Shown: positions 1 to 12,231 of the stretch, piece after piece
Position numbering within the stretch: the first letter of the stretch is position 1
Layout of the letters: the number at the start of each line of letters is the position of its first letter
Assembly (NCBI GenBank): GCA_016784965.1
Contig: JADHTQ010000035.1
Location: 1 to 48,265, forward strand
From: Bacteriovoracaceae bacterium
GTDB lineage: Bacteria; Bdellovibrionota; Bacteriovoracia; Bacteriovoracales; Bacteriovoracaceae
Direction: 5' to 3'
DNA: 48,265 nucleotides
Made by a program: the position numbers and the translations under genes
The notes under the pieces: model-generated
Database searches by the model: none
What the model was told of the DNA's origin: nothing
What the model saw: the letters and a program-made list of their open reading frames with translations, nothing else

Positions 1-202
1 CGTGGGCAGTATTAATAGTGATCCCTCTAGCTTTTTCTTCAGGTGCAGAATCAATCTCGGCATAAGACTTGACCTCTCCCCCAGTCGCTTCTGAAAGAAT
101 CATCGTAATTGCTGCTGTCAGTGTGGTTTTACCATGGTCGACGTGTCCAATCGTACCAATGTTTACGTGTGGCTTACTTCTATCAAATTTTTCTTTTGCC
201 AT
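1..202 (-). CDS. tuf: Elongation factor Tu, N-terminal fragment (cut by window edge)
   Basis: The first 67 codons of EF-Tu, the GTPase that delivers aminoacyl-tRNA to the ribosome, are present; the rest lies beyond the left edge. The visible residues hold the G1/P-loop GHVDHGKTT and the switch I element [13 protein letters not shown], both diagnostic of EF-Tu. The ATG is preceded by GGAG six bases upstream. It follows fusA by 36 bases on the same strand, the usual last gene of the str operon. Whether this is the only tuf copy cannot be judged from the window. Confidence 0.97.
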   Translation of the reverse strand, partial: MAKEKFDRSKPHVNIGTIGHVDHGKTTLTAAITMILSEATGGEVKSYAEIDSAPEEKARGITINTAH

Positions 203-238
203 GCTGGACTCCTATTATTGCGTAAATTTACGGTAACG

Positions 239-2323
239 TTAGATATATATGCCTCTTTTTTCAAGTATTATTTTTGCTAAATTCTCTGGAAGCTCCTCAT
301 AACGCAAAAAATTCATTGTAAAGCGAGCACGCCCCTGAGTTTTAGAACGAAGATCAGTACTGTACCCAAACATCTCTGATAATGGTACCTCTGCGTGAAC
401 TCTATCTTTGCCTTGCTTAATATCCATCACAATTATTCTGCCGCGCTTCATATTAATATCTGAAATGACATCGCCTGTATAGTCAGTCGGAGTTACTACT
501 TCCAGTGCCATTACCGGCTCAAACAAAACCGGCTTAGCAACCTTGCACGCATTGCGAAAAGCATTGGCAGCAGCGATAGTATAAGCTATTTCAGAAGATT
601 CAAGCTCATTATACTCGGCTGCCAGCAGAGTTGCTTTTATATTTATAAATGCATATCCCGCAAGTACTCCTCCAGGAGTGGAGTCAATAATACTTTTTTT
701 AATAACATCTAAATATTTTTGGGGTAGTGCTCTTTTTGTTAAAGAAGTATGAAATTCAATACCTTCTTGACAGTCACAACGCTCAACTTTTATGAGACAT
801 TGCCCAAACTGTACCTTGCCCCCAACTTCTTTTTCAAAGGTATCAGCAACCTGTGCAGTTTCCTTAATGCTTTCACGATAAGAAACTTGAGGTTTCCCAA
901 TATTTACATTTACATTAAATTCGCGGCACAGCCTATCTGTAATGATTTCTAAATGTAATTCTCCCATTCCATAAATTAATAACTGACCTGTTTCTTTGTT
1001 ATTTTTATAAGAAAATGAAGGGTCCTCTAAAATAAGTTGATTTAGCACCGTAACTAGTTTTTTCTCATCTATGCTTGTCTTGGGCTCTATTGCAATTGAG
1101 ATTACTGCATCCGGAAATTTCATTAAATCAAATATGATCGTTTTGTTTTCTGCACACAGTGTTTCACCTGTTATAGTTGACTTCATACCAGTTAATGCAA
1201 CAATATCCCCGGCAATAGCACTCTCTAACTCATTTTTTTTATTTGCGTGCATTTGTAAAATTTTACCCACTCTTTCTCTGTTTTTTGATAGTGGATTGTA
1301 GATATTCTGCCCAACTTTTAGCTCTCCTGAATAAATTCGAACATAGGTCAAACTACCTACATAGTGGTCGCTAGTTATTTTAAATGCCAAAGCACTAAAG
1401 GGTTCATTGGTTGATGGTTTTCTGACTTCTTTTTTGTTGGTGTTTTTTCCACCAACTCCGACAACTTCACCTCGGTCTTGAGGGGAAGGTAAGTAATTTA
1501 CTACTGCATCTAAAATTGGCTGAACTCCTTTATTCTTAAATGCAGATCCACACATCACAGGAATAAACCCATAGTCTATTACAGCTTTACGGATGACCTT
1601 TCTAAGCCTAATGGCCGTAATCTCATGCCCCTCCAAGTAAACTTCTGCCAATTCATCGTCATAGTCCGACAGCGTCTCAATTAGCTCTTCAAGAGCAAGT
1701 TGACACTCAGGAACCATACTTGGGGGAATTTCTTTATATTCATAAGTTTCACCTAGGTCATTGTTGTCCCAGTAAACTGCCTTCATTTCAAGTAGATCAA
1801 CTAGACCTACAAATTCATCTTCAACATTGATAGGAAGTTGGATGGGAGCAGCAATTTTATCAAGCTTTTCACGAATTTCATCTAGACAAGCTTTAAAATC
1901 TGCTCCTTGTCGGTCCATTTTATTGACAAATGCAATTCGTGGAACTCCGTATTTATCTGCTTGACCCCATACTGTCTCAGACTGAGGCTCTACCCCAGCT
2001 ACTGCGTCAAAAACTCCTATTGCCCCATCTAATACCCTTAGCGCTCTTTCAACTTCTATCGTAAAATCAACATGTCCGGGAGTATCAATAATATTAATTG
2101 TTGTATCGTGCCACACACAAGTTGTGGCAGCAGAAGTAATTGTGATACCGCGCTCTTGCTCCTGAACCATCCAGTCCATCGTCGCAGCACCATCATGAAC
2201 TTCCCCAATTTTATGGCCTTTACCAGTATAGTAGAGAATTCTTTCTGTCGTAGTAGTCTTACCCGCATCAATATGCGCCATAATACCAATATTACGAACA
2301 GATTCAATGCGTGTTTGACTCAC
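239..2323 (-). CDS. fusA: Elongation factor G
   Basis: Ribosomal translocase EF-G, about 694 residues, the normal length. Seen in order: P-loop [14 protein letters not shown], switch I region [12 protein letters not shown]3 DTPGHVDF, G4 [10 protein letters not shown], then domains II-V with TPGGVLAGY and the conserved end [13 protein letters not shown] longer reading frame begins at a TTG at 2341, but no ribosome binding site precedes it. I prefer the GTG at 2321-2323, which has GGAG seven bases upstream and gives an N-terminus of normal EF-G length ([16 protein letters not shown] after the start). It lies between rpsG and tuf, the standard str-operon place. A second EF-G paralogue elsewhere cannot be excluded. 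Confidence 0.95.
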   Translation of the reverse strand: MSQTRIESVRNIGIMAHIDAGKTTTTERILYYTGKGHKIGEVHDGAATMDWMVQEQERGITITSAATTCVWHDTTINIIDTPGHVDFTIEVERALRVLDGAIGVFDAVAGVEPQSETVWGQADKYGVPRIAFVNKMDRQGADFKACLDEIREKLDKIAAPIQLPINVEDEFVGLVDLLEMKAVYWDNNDLGETYEYKEIPPSMVPECQLALEELIETLSDYDDELAEVYLEGHEITAIRLRKVIRKAVIDYGFIPVMCGSAFKNKGVQPILDAVVNYLPSPQDRGEVVGVGGKNTNKKEVRKPSTNEPFSALAFKITSDHYVGSLTYVRIYSGELKVGQNIYNPLSKNRERVGKILQMHANKKNELESAIAGDIVALTGMKSTITGETLCAENKTIIFDLMKFPDAVISIAIEPKTSIDEKKLVTVLNQLILEDPSFSYKNNKETGQLLIYGMGELHLEIITDRLCREFNVNVNIGKPQVSYRESIKETAQVADTFEKEVGGKVQFGQCLIKVERCDCQEGIEFHTSLTKRALPQKYLDVIKKSIIDSTPGGVLAGYAFINIKATLLAAEYNELESSEIAYTIAAANAFRNACKVAKPVLFEPVMALEVVTPTDYTGDVISDINMKRGRIIVMDIKQGKDRVHAEVPLSEMFGYSTDLRSKTQGRARFTMNFLRYEELPENLAKIILEKRGIYI

Positions 2324-2343
2324 ACTACGTCTCCGGTGCAAGT

Positions 2344-2366
2344 AATCAGCACTACTTTAGCTGATT
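2344..2366 (-). promoter_or_regulatory. Hairpin just upstream of fusA
   Basis: A perfect 7-bp inverted repeat (AATCAGC / GCTGATT, 9-base loop) lies about 10 bases upstream of the fusA GGAG. In the mRNA it would form a stem directly 5' of the ribosome binding site. Nearby, the 10-mer TATCTAAATT occurs twice (2371-2380 and 2389-2398). A role in setting fusA translation is inference only. Confidence 0.35.
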
Positions 2367-2398
2367 GCTTTATCTAAATTGTTACAATTATCTAAATT

Positions 2399-2419
2399 AG
2401 GCACAAAGTTTCTGTGCCT
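2399..2419. terminator. Stem-loop between rpsG and fusA, possible weak terminator or processing site
   Basis: A perfect 7-bp stem AGGCACA / TGTGCCT with a 7-base loop lies eight bases past the rpsG stop. On the minus-strand transcript it is followed by AATTT, not a clean U-run, so at most partial termination or mRNA processing is likely inside the operon. On the plus strand it is followed by TTT. Confidence 0.35.
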
Positions 2420-2427
2420 TTTAGCGA

Positions 2428-2898
2428 TTACCACTTAAGATGAGCAAATGCCTTATTGGCCTCGGCCATTTTATAAACATCTTCCCGTTTCTTGACTGCG
2501 CCACCTCTTTCACTGGCAGCGTCCATAATTTCATCTGCTAGCTTTGAGACCATAGTCTTACCGTTTCTACCCCTCGCATAATCACGTAACCACCTTAGAG
2601 CTAACGACTGCCTTCTAGCAGGCCTTACTTCGACTGGAATTTGATAAGTCGCACCACCAATCCTTCTAGACTTTACCTCAATTGCAGGCTTGATATTAGA
2701 AAGTGCCTTTTTAAAGACTTTCAAGGGTTCTTCATTTGTTTTTTGCTCAACAATTGAAAGGGCTCCATAGAAAATTTTCTCGGCAACAGACTTCTTTCCA
2801 GATGCCATTAATGTATTTACAAACTTGGTCACTACAACATCCTGATAACGTGGATCAGGTAACACTTCTCTGAGAACTGCTCTATGTTTCCTACTCAT
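2428..2898 (-). CDS. rpsG: 30S ribosomal protein S7
   Basis: S7, 156 residues, the usual bacterial length, binds the 3' major domain of 16S rRNA and nucleates head assembly. The family start [16 protein letters not shown], the central [16 protein letters not shown] and the C-terminal region ending FAHLKW are all present. It follows rpsL and precedes fusA on the same strand, the classic str order. In many bacteria S7 represses this operon by binding the rpsL-rpsG junction; the gap here (2899-2950) is short and AT-rich, and I see no convincing copy of that site. Confidence 0.98.
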   Translation of the reverse strand: MSRKHRAVLREVLPDPRYQDVVVTKFVNTLMASGKKSVAEKIFYGALSIVEQKTNEEPLKVFKKALSNIKPAIEVKSRRIGGATYQIPVEVRPARRQSLALRWLRDYARGRNGKTMVSKLADEIMDAASERGGAVKKREDVYKMAEANKAFAHLKW

Positions 2899-2950
2899 TT
2901 TTTTACCTTTTTAAAATCAATCATTTTTTTATCTTAAATGGTGCTTAGTA

Positions 2951-3325
2951 TTATTTTTTAGGTTTTTTACAACCGTACTTTGAACGCCTCTGATTTCTTT
3001 TATCAACTCCAGTAGTGTCTAACGCTCCGCGCACAGTATGATAGCGAACACCGGGTAAGTCTTTTACTCTCCCCCCTCTAACCAAAACGATAGAGTGTTC
3101 TTGTAAATTATGGCCCTCGCCTCCTATATATGAAGTTACTTCAAAACCACTAGTTAGCTTTACTCTACAAACTTTTCTCATGGCAGAGTTTGGTTTTTTT
3201 GGAGTTGTTGTATAAACTCTCACACATACTCCACGCCTTTGCGGACAACTGTTAAGTGCGGGCGCCTTGGTTTTAGTATACTTGTCAACTCGACCTTTAC
3301 GTATCAACTGATTAATTGTTGGCAT
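2951..3325 (-). CDS. rpsL: 30S ribosomal protein S12
   Basis: S12, 124 residues, lies at the decoding centre and monitors codon-anticodon pairing. It begins [12 protein letters not shown] and contains [11 protein letters not shown] and [13 protein letters not shown], the two loops that carry the lysines equivalent to E. coli K43 and K88. Both lysines are intact, so the allele looks streptomycin-sensitive. It follows rpoC by about 70 bases, so rpoBC and the str operon are probably read together, as in many non-enteric bacteria. Confidence 0.98.
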   Translation of the reverse strand: MPTINQLIRKGRVDKYTKTKAPALNSCPQRRGVCVRVYTTTPKKPNSAMRKVCRVKLTSGFEVTSYIGGEGHNLQEHSIVLVRGGRVKDLPGVRYHTVRGALDTTGVDKRNQRRSKYGCKKPKK

Positions 3326-3395
3326 TTCTAATTTACTCCTATAAAACTTGCTAACTTAGTTCTCTAACACGACAAATTAACAAATACAAGTTTTT

Positions 3396-6300
3396 TTATA
3401 ATGTTAGGGCAACTCCCTCGTCCTCTAATGGTTCCTCTTCACAGGCTATTGCCTCATAGTCACGATATCTTGTGATACCACTTCCTGCTGGTATCAAGCG
3501 TCCCATAATTACATTCTCTTTTAGGCCTCTTAAAAAGTCACTTTTTCCTTCCAACGTCGCCTGGGTCAAGACTTTTGTTGTTTCTTGAAATGAAGCTGCT
3601 GAGATAAATGAATCTGTAGTAAGGGATGCCTTGGTTATGCCCAGCAATATAGATTTTGCTGTAGCAGGCTCTTCCCCTAACTCTTCTAGTTTTTTATTGG
3701 TTGCAATAAATTCAGCTTTTGTAACAGAGTCTCCCACTACATAGCGAGAATCTCCTGGGGTAACGATCTCTATCTTTTGCAGCATCCGACTGACAATAAC
3801 TTCTATATGCTTGTCATCTATACTAACACCTTGGAGACGATAAACTTCTTGGATTTCATCGACAATATATCGTGCCAACGTCTTGATTCCCAAAACTCTC
3901 AAAATATCGTGAGGATTACTTGGGCCATCCATAATCGAATCCCCTGCCCTAACATAGTCGCCTTCGTTTACAATGACGTAACGACCTTTTGGAATTGTAT
4001 ATGTTATTGGGTCCTGACCATCATCTGGTTTAATAATAATTCTTCGATTTCCACGAATCTCAGTTCCAAATTCGACCATACCTGCAACGTCTGCAATTTG
4101 AGCGGCCAAAGCTGGCTTTCTGGCTTCAAAGAGTTCTGCAACTCTTGGTAGACCACCGGTGATATCCTTAGTCTTGGTTGTTTCACGCTGAACTTTGGCA
4201 ATTGCTAAGCCAACCCCAACTTCTTCCCCTTCACCAACAACAATGTTAGCTCCAACTGGCAATCGATACACAGCTTGTCGCTTAGTGCCAGGAATAGTCA
4301 GTACATTGCCCTCACTATCATTAATTATAATCTTTGGTTGTAAGCCTATATCCTTAGACTCAATTACCATCCTATGGGTAAGTCCTGTAACAGCATCAAC
4401 CTGCTCATTAATAGTATTACCGACAACTAAGTCATCATATTTAACAAAACCTGAAACCTCAGTCATAATTGGAATTGCAAATGGGTCCCACTCTAAAATT
4501 CTATCACCAACGTTAACATCATTGCCCTCTTCAAATAAAATTTTTGCCCCATAAATTGCAGGATATCTCTCTTTTTCGATACCTTGCTTATTTTTAACAA
4601 TAATTTCACCAGTTTTATTCATTACAATGGTAAAACCATCTTGAGTTTTTGCAGTTACAACATTATCCAAAGCAATGACACCTGCTGTTCGAACCTCCAT
4701 TTTATTAACTTGTGCACCTGCTGTAGCAGTACCGCCAACGTGGAATGTTCTCATGGTTAGCTGAGTACCTGGCTCACCAATGGATTGTGCAGCAATAACT
4801 CCAACAGCTTCTCCAAGACTAACTAGTTTACCTCTGGCCAAATCTCGACCAAAGCACATTGCACAGAACCCATAAACTTCCTTACAGGTTAAAACTGATC
4901 GAACCGCAACCTGGTCAACATTTTTGTCCATCAGAACTTGTTTATCTTCTTCTACCATTATGTGATTTCTTGGAAATAACTCTTCCCCATCGGATCCAAT
5001 GATTGGCCTTGAAGTTACTCGACCCATAACTCTATCAGCAACATGATCTATAATTTCACCTGCTTCAATTCTAGAGGTTAAAATTATACCATCATTAGCA
5101 TTACAATCATGTCCTCTAATAATGGCATCTTGGGCAACATCAACCAACCTTCTAGTTAGATAACCAGAGTTAGCCGTTTTAAGCGCAGTATCGGCCAAAC
5201 CTTTCCGCGCACCGTGGGTGGAAGTAAAGTATTCTAGAACAGATAGACCTTCTCTAAAGTTTGAAGTAATCGGTGTTTCAATAATTTCACCCGATGGTTT
5301 TGCCATCATGCCACGCATCGCAGCAAGTTGTCGCATTTGCTGGGTCGAGCCTCTAGCGCCAGAATCGGTCATCATAAATAGAGCATTAAAAGATGGTCCC
5401 GTAGTCGAGTCTCCTTGCTCATTAAAAAATTTCTGAGTTGAAAGTGTTTCAATCATAACCTTTGTGAGCTTCTCATGATTTTGCGCCCAAACATCAACGA
5501 TCTTGTTATATCGTTCACCGTTGGTTATAGATCCTTCATTATACTCTTCAGTGATTTGATCAACTTCTTGGTATGCATGCTTTAAAATATCAACTTTTTC
5601 ATCAGGTATAATCATGTCGTGAATATTAATCGAAATACCAGCTTTGGTCGCATAACTGTAACCAAGCTTCATAATCGCATCGGCCAAAAGTACCGTATCT
5701 TTTTCAGATCCCTTTCGATAAGTAGTGTCAATAAGCTTGGCCAGAGATTTCTTGTTGAGAATTTTGTTAACATCAGAGTATTCCAGGCAAGCTGGCACAA
5801 CATCATGCACAAAAGTTCTTCCGACACTGGTCTCAACCAACTCTCCGTCAAAGCGTACTTTGATTGGTGCCTGAAGGTGTAATTTCCCCGTGTGATATGC
5901 AAATTGCGCTTCGGCCTTTGATGAAAAGACCCGCCCGTAACCTAGTGAGTATGGTCTAATTCTCGACATATAGTACAGTCCAAGAACAATATCTTGGGTA
6001 GGAACAATTATTGGTGTGCCATCTTTTGGCGACAAAATGTTGTTTGTCGACATTGCAAGAATTCTACACTCAACCTGTGCCTCAAGTGATAGTGGAACGT
6101 GAACGGCCATTTGGTCGCCGTCAAAGTCAGCATTAAAAGCAGTACAGACAAGTGGATGTAGCTGAATCGCTTTACCTTCGATCAAAATTGGTTCAAATGC
6201 TTGGATACCAAGCCTGTGCAAGGTTGGAGCACGGTTTAAAAGAACTGGGTACTCTTGAACGACTTCGTCTAAAACGTCCCAGACCTCTTGCTGTTGACCA

Positions 6301-7514
6301 TCAACCATTCTCTTTGCCACTTTTATAGTGGTACAATGTCCTTTTTCAATTAATTTATTATAGATAAAGGGCTTAAATAGCTCTAACGCCATCAATTTTG
6401 GTAGTCCACATTGATGTAATCTCAATTTGGGACCAACCACAATAACGGATCGTCCTGAATAATCCACACGTTTTCCAAGGAGGTTTTGTCTAAATCTACC
6501 TTGCTTCCCTTTGAGCATATCAGATAAAGAACGAAGGGGTCGCTTATTGGCACCTGTAAATACTTTACCACGACGTCCATTATCAAAAAGAGCGTCTACG
6601 GCTTCTTGTAGCATTCTTTTTTCATTCCGAACGATTATTTCTGGGGCATTTAATTCCTTCAGACGCTTTAAACGATTATTTCTATTAATAACTCGTCTAT
6701 ATAGGTCATTTAGGTCCGAAGTTGCAAATCTACCAGCTTCCAGTGGAACCAGTGGTCTTAAGTCCGGTGGAAGAATTGGCATTACATCCATCATAAACCA
6801 ATCTGGCTTATTTTCAGAGCTTAAAACCGATTCAATTACTTTAAGTCTCTTAATCAATTTGGCCTTCATCATTTCAGCAGATGTTGTTCTTAGGGCCTTT
6901 CTAATTTCTTTTCTTTCAAGTTCTACATCAATTCTTTTAAGCATGTCTTGGACTACTTTACCGCCCATACCTGCTTCAAATTCAACTTTTGACTCTTTTA
7001 ATTCATTATATTGTTGCTCAGAAATGACTCTACCAACATCTAAGCCACCTTCGACGTCATTAGTAGCAGAATCTGTAACGATATATGCTTCATAATATAG
7101 AACCTTCTCTAACTCCTTTAGAGTGAGGTTTAAAAGAGCTCCTAGTCTAGAGGGCAGAGATCGCAAAAACCATATATGGGCAACAGGAGCCGCTAGCTCC
7201 ACATGTCCACATCGCTCTCTTCTAACCTTTGACAGGGTAACTTCAACTCCACATTTCTCACAAACCACACCACGATGCTTCATTCTTTTGTATTTTCCGC
7301 AAATACATTCGTAATCCTTTACGGGTCCAAAAATTTTTGCGCAAAACAAACCATCTCTTTCTGGCTTAAAGGTTCGATAGTTAATTGTTTCAGGTTTTTT
7401 TACTTCTCCAAACGACCACTCTCTTATTGTGTCTGGTGAAGCAAGCTTAATCGAAATAGCTTCAACACTAATTGGATCTTTTGGTTTGTCAAAAAAGTTT
7501 AAAAGGTCTTTCAT
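3396..7514 (-). CDS. rpoC: RNA polymerase beta' subunit
   Basis: Beta', 1372 residues, supplies the catalytic magnesium site of RNA polymerase. Seen in order: the N-terminal zinc site ([20 protein letters not shown], about residues 70-89), the clamp and lid region, the catalytic [12 protein letters not shown] with its three aspartates (about residues 460-470), the trigger-loop region, the second cysteine cluster [11 protein letters not shown], and C-terminal SI3/jaw-type sequence ending with an acidic tail. Length and domain order match a proteobacterial-type subunit. It starts 35 bases after the rpoB stop, as one transcription unit. No internal frameshift was noticed. Confidence 0.98.
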   Translation of the reverse strand: MKDLLNFFDKPKDPISVEAISIKLASPDTIREWSFGEVKKPETINYRTFKPERDGLFCAKIFGPVKDYECICGKYKRMKHRGVVCEKCGVEVTLSKVRRERCGHVELAAPVAHIWFLRSLPSRLGALLNLTLKELEKVLYYEAYIVTDSATNDVEGGLDVGRVISEQQYNELKESKVEFEAGMGGKVVQDMLKRIDVELERKEIRKALRTTSAEMMKAKLIKRLKVIESVLSSENKPDWFMMDVMPILPPDLRPLVPLEAGRFATSDLNDLYRRVINRNNRLKRLKELNAPEIIVRNEKRMLQEAVDALFDNGRRGKVFTGANKRPLRSLSDMLKGKQGRFRQNLLGKRVDYSGRSVIVVGPKLRLHQCGLPKLMALELFKPFIYNKLIEKGHCTTIKVAKRMVDGQQQEVWDVLDEVVQEYPVLLNRAPTLHRLGIQAFEPILIEGKAIQLHPLVCTAFNADFDGDQMAVHVPLSLEAQVECRILAMSTNNILSPKDGTPIIVPTQDIVLGLYYMSRIRPYSLGYGRVFSSKAEAQFAYHTGKLHLQAPIKVRFDGELVETSVGRTFVHDVVPACLEYSDVNKILNKKSLAKLIDTTYRKGSEKDTVLLADAIMKLGYSYATKAGISINIHDMIIPDEKVDILKHAYQEVDQITEEYNEGSITNGERYNKIVDVWAQNHEKLTKVMIETLSTQKFFNEQGDSTTGPSFNALFMMTDSGARGSTQQMRQLAAMRGMMAKPSGEIIETPITSNFREGLSVLEYFTSTHGARKGLADTALKTANSGYLTRRLVDVAQDAIIRGHDCNANDGIILTSRIEAGEIIDHVADRVMGRVTSRPIIGSDGEELFPRNHIMVEEDKQVLMDKNVDQVAVRSVLTCKEVYGFCAMCFGRDLARGKLVSLGEAVGVIAAQSIGEPGTQLTMRTFHVGGTATAGAQVNKMEVRTAGVIALDNVVTAKTQDGFTIVMNKTGEIIVKNKQGIEKERYPAIYGAKILFEEGNDVNVGDRILEWDPFAIPIMTEVSGFVKYDDLVVGNTINEQVDAVTGLTHRMVIESKDIGLQPKIIINDSEGNVLTIPGTKRQAVYRLPVGANIVVGEGEEVGVGLAIAKVQRETTKTKDITGGLPRVAELFEARKPALAAQIADVAGMVEFGTEIRGNRRIIIKPDDGQDPITYTIPKGRYVIVNEGDYVRAGDSIMDGPSNPHDILRVLGIKTLARYIVDEIQEVYRLQGVSIDDKHIEVIVSRMLQKIEIVTPGDSRYVVGDSVTKAEFIATNKKLEELGEEPATAKSILLGITKASLTTDSFISAASFQETTKVLTQATLEGKSDFLRGLKENVIMGRLIPAGSGITRYRDYEAIACEEEPLEDEGVALTL

Positions 7515-7549
7515 GCGGCTTTCGCTCCCTTTATTATAGATCTAAAAAA

Positions 7550-10500
7550 TTATCCCAATGTTTCTTTTGCGGTGTCTTCTTCAAGTTTGACATCCAAACA
7601 TAGCGCTTGCAACTCTCTAATGAGTACGTTGAAAGATTCTGGCAAGCCCGGTTCTAGAGCATGTTCACCCTTAACAATCGACTCATACATTCTTGTTCTT
7701 CCAATAACATCATCTGATTTTACAGTTAGAAATTCTTGAAGAGTATATGCTGCACCATAAGCTTCTAAGGCCCAAACTTCCATTTCCCCAAGTCTCTGCC
7801 CTCCAAATTGGGCCTTCCCTCCTAGAGGTTGTTGAGTAACTAAAGAATATGGTCCAGTAGATCTTGCATGGATCTTTTCATCTACCAAGTGATGTAGCTT
7901 AAGTACATACATGGTGCCAACTGTGACATCCTCAGAAAAAGCATCACCTGTAATACCGTCAAAAAGCGTCGTTTTACCGGTAGGGTCTAGATCGGCAAGC
8001 TCTAACATTTCTTCGATATCTTTTTCCGATGCTCCGTCAAAAACATTTGTCGCAAATCTAACACCAGCACCTAGATGTTTGGCAATTTCTATAACTTTTT
8101 CATCGCTCATCTGCTTCAATGATTCTTTTACTTCAGCAGTTTTATATATTGAGTAAATAAAATCCTTAATCTTATGTATCTCATACTGCTCTTCGAGCAT
8201 CACTGTCAGTTTCTCTGCTAATCCTCTACCGGCCCAACCTAGATGTAGTTCAAGTAATTGACCAATATTCATACGAGAGGGAACACCAAGTGGGTTTAAC
8301 ACTAGATGGACGGGAGTTCCATCGGCCAAAAATGGCATATCTTCTGCGGGTAGCACATTAGAGATAACACCTTTGTTACCATGGCGCCCTGCCATTTTAT
8401 CACCTGGCTGCAGCTTTCTTTTAATTGCCACATAAACGATTACCTTCTTGATAACTCCAGGAGGTAGCTCATCACCTCTGTGTAGCTTTGCAATCTCATC
8501 GTTAGATCTAGTTCTAACTCTATTGATCCTATTTCTTATATCAGCAAAGTACTCACTCAAGCGCTCCTCTAAGGAAGTTTCCAGAGGTAGATAACCAATA
8601 AGATCAAACGGTATTGTTTGTAACACCTCTGGTGTTATTTCTGTCCCTTTTGCCAAGAGATCTTCTGTACCATCTTCAGAAATTAACTTGTCGGTTATGT
8701 TGCAACCTTTGAGCATCTCTACGATTTTAGCAATAACAGATGATTGGATCGCTTTAATTTCAATTCTTTCATCTCTTCTGATGAGTTGGGTATCGTGTTC
8801 AATGATTTTCTTTGAACGACCATCAAGCTCCACTCCCTCACGGGTGTAAACTTTTGCGTCAACGACTGTGCCTCTGACAGAAGATGAAACTCGCAATGAA
8901 GTATCTTTTACATCGCCAGCTTTATCCCCGAAAATCGCCTTCAATAATTTTTCTTCTGGAGAAAGCTGAGTTTCTCCTTTAGGGGTAATCTTGCCAACGA
9001 GAACGTCTCCTGGCTTAATGATAGCACCAACACGTATAATGCCGGACTCATCTAAATCCTTAATAGACTCGCCACTAATATTGGGAATATCTCTGGTGAT
9101 TTCCTCTTTACCTAGCTTTGTGTCTCTGGCTTCTACTTCGAAGCTTTCAATATGAACAGTTGTAAATACGTCCTGAGATAGAAGACTTTCATTAATAAGA
9201 ATGGAGTCCTCAAAGTTGTATCCACCCCAAGGCATAAAAGCAACTAGTACGTTTTGCCCAAGTGCCAAGTCTCCAAGGTGAGTCGCTGGACCATCTGCAA
9301 TGACCATCCCTTTTCTAACGAGGTCGCCTTCTTTTACTAGCGAGCGCTGGTTATTACAGGTATTTTGGTTGGTTCGTTGATATTTAACAAGCTTATATAC
9401 ATCAACTCCAGATTCCCCTTCTGCAAACTCATCTCTTTGAATTACAATTCTATTTGAATCGACAAAAATAACTTTACCATCATCTTTTGCAAATAAAACG
9501 GCACCTGAGTCTCTAGCGATCTTTGTTTCAACCCCTGTTCCAACCATTGGAGCATCAGTTCTAACAACGGGAACGGCCTGCCTCATCATATTAGAACCCA
9601 TTAGAGCACGGTTTGCATCATCGTGTTCTAAAAATGGAATCAACGAAGTAGCAATGGAAACCATTTGATTAGGAGAAACGTCCATTAAGTCGACTTCTTC
9701 CGCTTTCACCATTGCATATTCACCAGCACGACGTGCAGAAATATGTTCTCCATGAATTTTTTTGTTTTTAATATATTTATTGCTGATTTGGGCAATTACT
9801 TTCCCTTCCTCTTCAAACGCGGAAAAGTATCTGGCCTTTTTATTAATGTTGCCAGTTTCTTGCTCAATTACCTGATAAGGTGTTTCAATAAAGCCAAATT
9901 CTGACACTCTTGCGTAAGTCGCCAAGGAGGTTATCAGACCGATATTGGGTCCCTCAGGGGTTTCAACTGGACACATTCGTCCGTAATGAGTTCCATGCAC
10001 ATCTCGAACCTCGAAGCCAGCTCTTTCTCTAGTCAAACCACCAGGGCCAAGTGCTGACAAACGCCTTTTATGAGTAACTTCAGACAAGGGATTGGTTTGA
10101 TCCATAAATTGAGATAATTGAGATGATCCAAAAAACTCTTTAATTGCAGCAGAAACAGGCTTTTGATTTACAAGATCATATGGCATCATCGTTTCAATTT
10201 CTTGAATTGCCATCCTTTCTTTAACCGCTCTTTCCATTCGTACAAGACCTACTCGAAATTGATTTTCTAGTAGCTCCCCAACGGCCCTTACTCTTCTGTT
10301 ACCCAGGTGATCGATATCGTCAACTTTACCCTTTCCATTGTTTAGCTCAACTAGGTATTTGACAGTCATCATGATGTCATCTTTGGTGATGACAGTGTCT
10401 TCAACGGGGATATTCATGCCAAATTTATAATTGATTTTCATCCTGCCTACTTTTGACAGGTCATATCTATTTTTATTAAAAAATAGATTTTCAAATAACA

Positions 10501-11683
10501 ATTCGGCAGCTTCAATGGTTGGTGGTTCTCCAGGTCTTAACCTTTCAAATAACCTTATCAAAGCATCTTCTCTCGAGTCAGTTTTATCGAGTAGTAAAGT
10601 ATTTCTAATCTGATCACCAAAATTGATCATATCAATATATAAAATTTTAATTTGTGTTACACCGGTTTGTAGCAAATCGTGGATTTTAGCTTCACCTAGT
10701 GCTTCATTTACAAGGCAAACCACCTCACCTGTATTTTCATCAAAGATATCTTCGGCCACAATCTTGCCAACAACTTCTTCTAAGGAGGCATCCAGCTCTT
10801 TTATTCCAGCTTCGACAAGTTTTCTGACTGATACTTTTGTGAATTTCTTCCCCTTGCGAACAATAATTTTGCCACTTTTGGGGTCTAAAATATCATAGCT
10901 CGCTCTAGTTCCAACCAATAAGCTCAAATCAAGTTTTCTTTTAAATTTGTTATCTTTTGATAGAGTTAAGACCTCTTGTTCATAGAAAATGTCCAGAAGA
11001 TCTGTCGTAGAGTAACCCATTGCTTTCATTACTACAGTAGCATGAAGTTTTCTCTTTCTATCAATCCTGGCAAAAAGAATGTTTTTATGGTCGAACTCAA
11101 AGTCTAACCAAGACCCTCGATGGGGAATAATTCTAGCAGAATATAAAAGCTTTCCACTTGAATGTTTTTTGCCACTATCGTGCTCGAAAATAATACCTGG
11201 AGAACGATGGAGTTGCGATACGATTACTCTTTCTGTACCGTTATAGACAAATGAACCCGTCTCGGCCATTAGTGGAATATTACCGAGATAAACCTCCTGT
11301 TCCTTGATGGACGAGACTGTTCGTTGCTCAGCTCCATCTTTGCCTTCCACAATGTCGTAAAAGACTAGTCGCACAACGACCTTTAGTGGTGACTCGTACG
11401 ATAAACTTCTCTGCCTACACTCTTTAACTGTGTATTTTGGGTCTTCAAGAGAATAGCTTACAAACTCTAGTGATACCGTTTTGTTAAAATCGTATATCGG
11501 AAAAACAGACTTAAAAACTGCCTGTAGACCAACATCAAGCCTTTTTGCGGGGGGAACTTCCCGTTGCAAAAACTTCTTGTACGATTCGATCTGCAAATTC
11601 ATAAGCGGTGGAGTCGCAAGGGTTTTTGAAGTTTGCGCAAAATTCTTCCTATGCCACTCGTTTGGTGAGAAAACCTGAACCAT
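7550..11683 (-). CDS. rpoB: RNA polymerase beta subunit
   Basis: Beta, 1377 residues, with alpha and beta' forms the core polymerase. The rifampicin pocket is easy to read: [17 protein letters not shown] followed by [13 protein letters not shown]. The residues equivalent to E. coli D516, H526 and S531 are wild-type; position 518 is Thr instead of Asn. The C-terminal clamp sequence [17 protein letters not shown], which packs on beta', is also present. It sits between rplL and rpoC on the same strand. The ATG at 11681-11683 is preceded by AGGAG (RNA sense), about eight bases upstream. Confidence 0.98.
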   Translation of the reverse strand: MVQVFSPNEWHRKNFAQTSKTLATPPLMNLQIESYKKFLQREVPPAKRLDVGLQAVFKSVFPIYDFNKTVSLEFVSYSLEDPKYTVKECRQRSLSYESPLKVVVRLVFYDIVEGKDGAEQRTVSSIKEQEVYLGNIPLMAETGSFVYNGTERVIVSQLHRSPGIIFEHDSGKKHSSGKLLYSARIIPHRGSWLDFEFDHKNILFARIDRKRKLHATVVMKAMGYSTTDLLDIFYEQEVLTLSKDNKFKRKLDLSLLVGTRASYDILDPKSGKIIVRKGKKFTKVSVRKLVEAGIKELDASLEEVVGKIVAEDIFDENTGEVVCLVNEALGEAKIHDLLQTGVTQIKILYIDMINFGDQIRNTLLLDKTDSREDALIRLFERLRPGEPPTIEAAELLFENLFFNKNRYDLSKVGRMKINYKFGMNIPVEDTVITKDDIMMTVKYLVELNNGKGKVDDIDHLGNRRVRAVGELLENQFRVGLVRMERAVKERMAIQEIETMMPYDLVNQKPVSAAIKEFFGSSQLSQFMDQTNPLSEVTHKRRLSALGPGGLTRERAGFEVRDVHGTHYGRMCPVETPEGPNIGLITSLATYARVSEFGFIETPYQVIEQETGNINKKARYFSAFEEEGKVIAQISNKYIKNKKIHGEHISARRAGEYAMVKAEEVDLMDVSPNQMVSIATSLIPFLEHDDANRALMGSNMMRQAVPVVRTDAPMVGTGVETKIARDSGAVLFAKDDGKVIFVDSNRIVIQRDEFAEGESGVDVYKLVKYQRTNQNTCNNQRSLVKEGDLVRKGMVIADGPATHLGDLALGQNVLVAFMPWGGYNFEDSILINESLLSQDVFTTVHIESFEVEARDTKLGKEEITRDIPNISGESIKDLDESGIIRVGAIIKPGDVLVGKITPKGETQLSPEEKLLKAIFGDKAGDVKDTSLRVSSSVRGTVVDAKVYTREGVELDGRSKKIIEHDTQLIRRDERIEIKAIQSSVIAKIVEMLKGCNITDKLISEDGTEDLLAKGTEITPEVLQTIPFDLIGYLPLETSLEERLSEYFADIRNRINRVRTRSNDEIAKLHRGDELPPGVIKKVIVYVAIKRKLQPGDKMAGRHGNKGVISNVLPAEDMPFLADGTPVHLVLNPLGVPSRMNIGQLLELHLGWAGRGLAEKLTVMLEEQYEIHKIKDFIYSIYKTAEVKESLKQMSDEKVIEIAKHLGAGVRFATNVFDGASEKDIEEMLELADLDPTGKTTLFDGITGDAFSEDVTVGTMYVLKLHHLVDEKIHARSTGPYSLVTQQPLGGKAQFGGQRLGEMEVWALEAYGAAYTLQEFLTVKSDDVIGRTRMYESIVKGEHALEPGLPESFNVLIRELQALCLDVKLEEDTAKETLG

Positions 11684-11806
11684 TAGGGGTCTCCTAAGTA
11701 TATTAATTATTAATCAATTTTCACATACAAATTCATCAAGATTGATTAACAACCTTGATGAAAAAAAAAAAAAAAACAATAAAGCTAAGTAGTTAAAGCA
11801 ATCAAC
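11684..11806 (-). promoter_or_regulatory. rplL-rpoB intergenic attenuator-like element with U16 tract
   Basis: In RNA sense, the end of rplL (AGUUGAAG) can pair with CUUUAACU 11 bases downstream. A U-run of 16 (A16 on the plus strand, 11761-11776) follows, then a second hairpin CATCAAG / CTTGATG (13-base loop). The U-run lies about 15 bases after the first stem, so it is not a textbook terminator. In other bacteria this junction holds a partial terminator and an RNase III site that lower rpoB relative to rplL; that role here is inferred from position. Confidence 0.5.
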
Positions 11807-12175
11807 CTACTTCAACTCAACTTTAGCACCAACAGCCTCAAGCTTTTTCTTAATTTCCTCTGCTTCTGCTTTCTCTAATCCTTCTTTAATATCAGAAGGT
11901 ACACCTTCAACAACAGCTTTTGCTTCTTTTAGCCCAAGACCAGTAATTGCACGGACCTCTTTAATAACATTGATCTTTTTAGCACCACATTCAGTAAGTA
12001 CAACTTTAAATTCAGTTTGCTCAGCAGCTGCATCAGCAGCTACAGCAGGGCCTGCGACAGCAACAGGTGCTGCAGAAACTCCAAATTTATCTTCTAGTTC
12101 TTTAACTAGATTTGCCATGTCTAAAACTGACATCTTCGATACGTGCTCTATTAGTTGCTCATTTGTAATACTCAT
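11807..12175 (-). CDS. rplL: 50S ribosomal protein L7/L12
   Basis: L7/L12, 122 residues, forms the flexible stalk that recruits translation GTPases. The N-terminal dimerisation helices (to about residue 33), an Ala/Pro/Val-rich hinge (about 34-52) and the C-terminal globular domain with [24 protein letters not shown] are present in order. It follows rplJ by 56 bases. The stalk normally needs several copies per ribosome, which fits the attenuator-like element after this gene. Confidence 0.98.
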   Translation of the reverse strand: MSITNEQLIEHVSKMSVLDMANLVKELEDKFGVSAAPVAVAGPAVAADAAAEQTEFKVVLTECGAKKINVIKEVRAITGLGLKEAKAVVEGVPSDIKEGLEKAEAEEIKKKLEAVGAKVELK

Positions 12176-12231
12176 TTTATTCTCCTATCTTCTTTTCTTA
12201 ATTATATAATTAAAAGTTTGTTTTTACCTTT

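Noticed and set aside
6511-7095. 194-residue plus-strand ORF inside rpoC
   Set aside because: An antisense shadow of a highly conserved gene; no promoter, ribosome binding site or family features.
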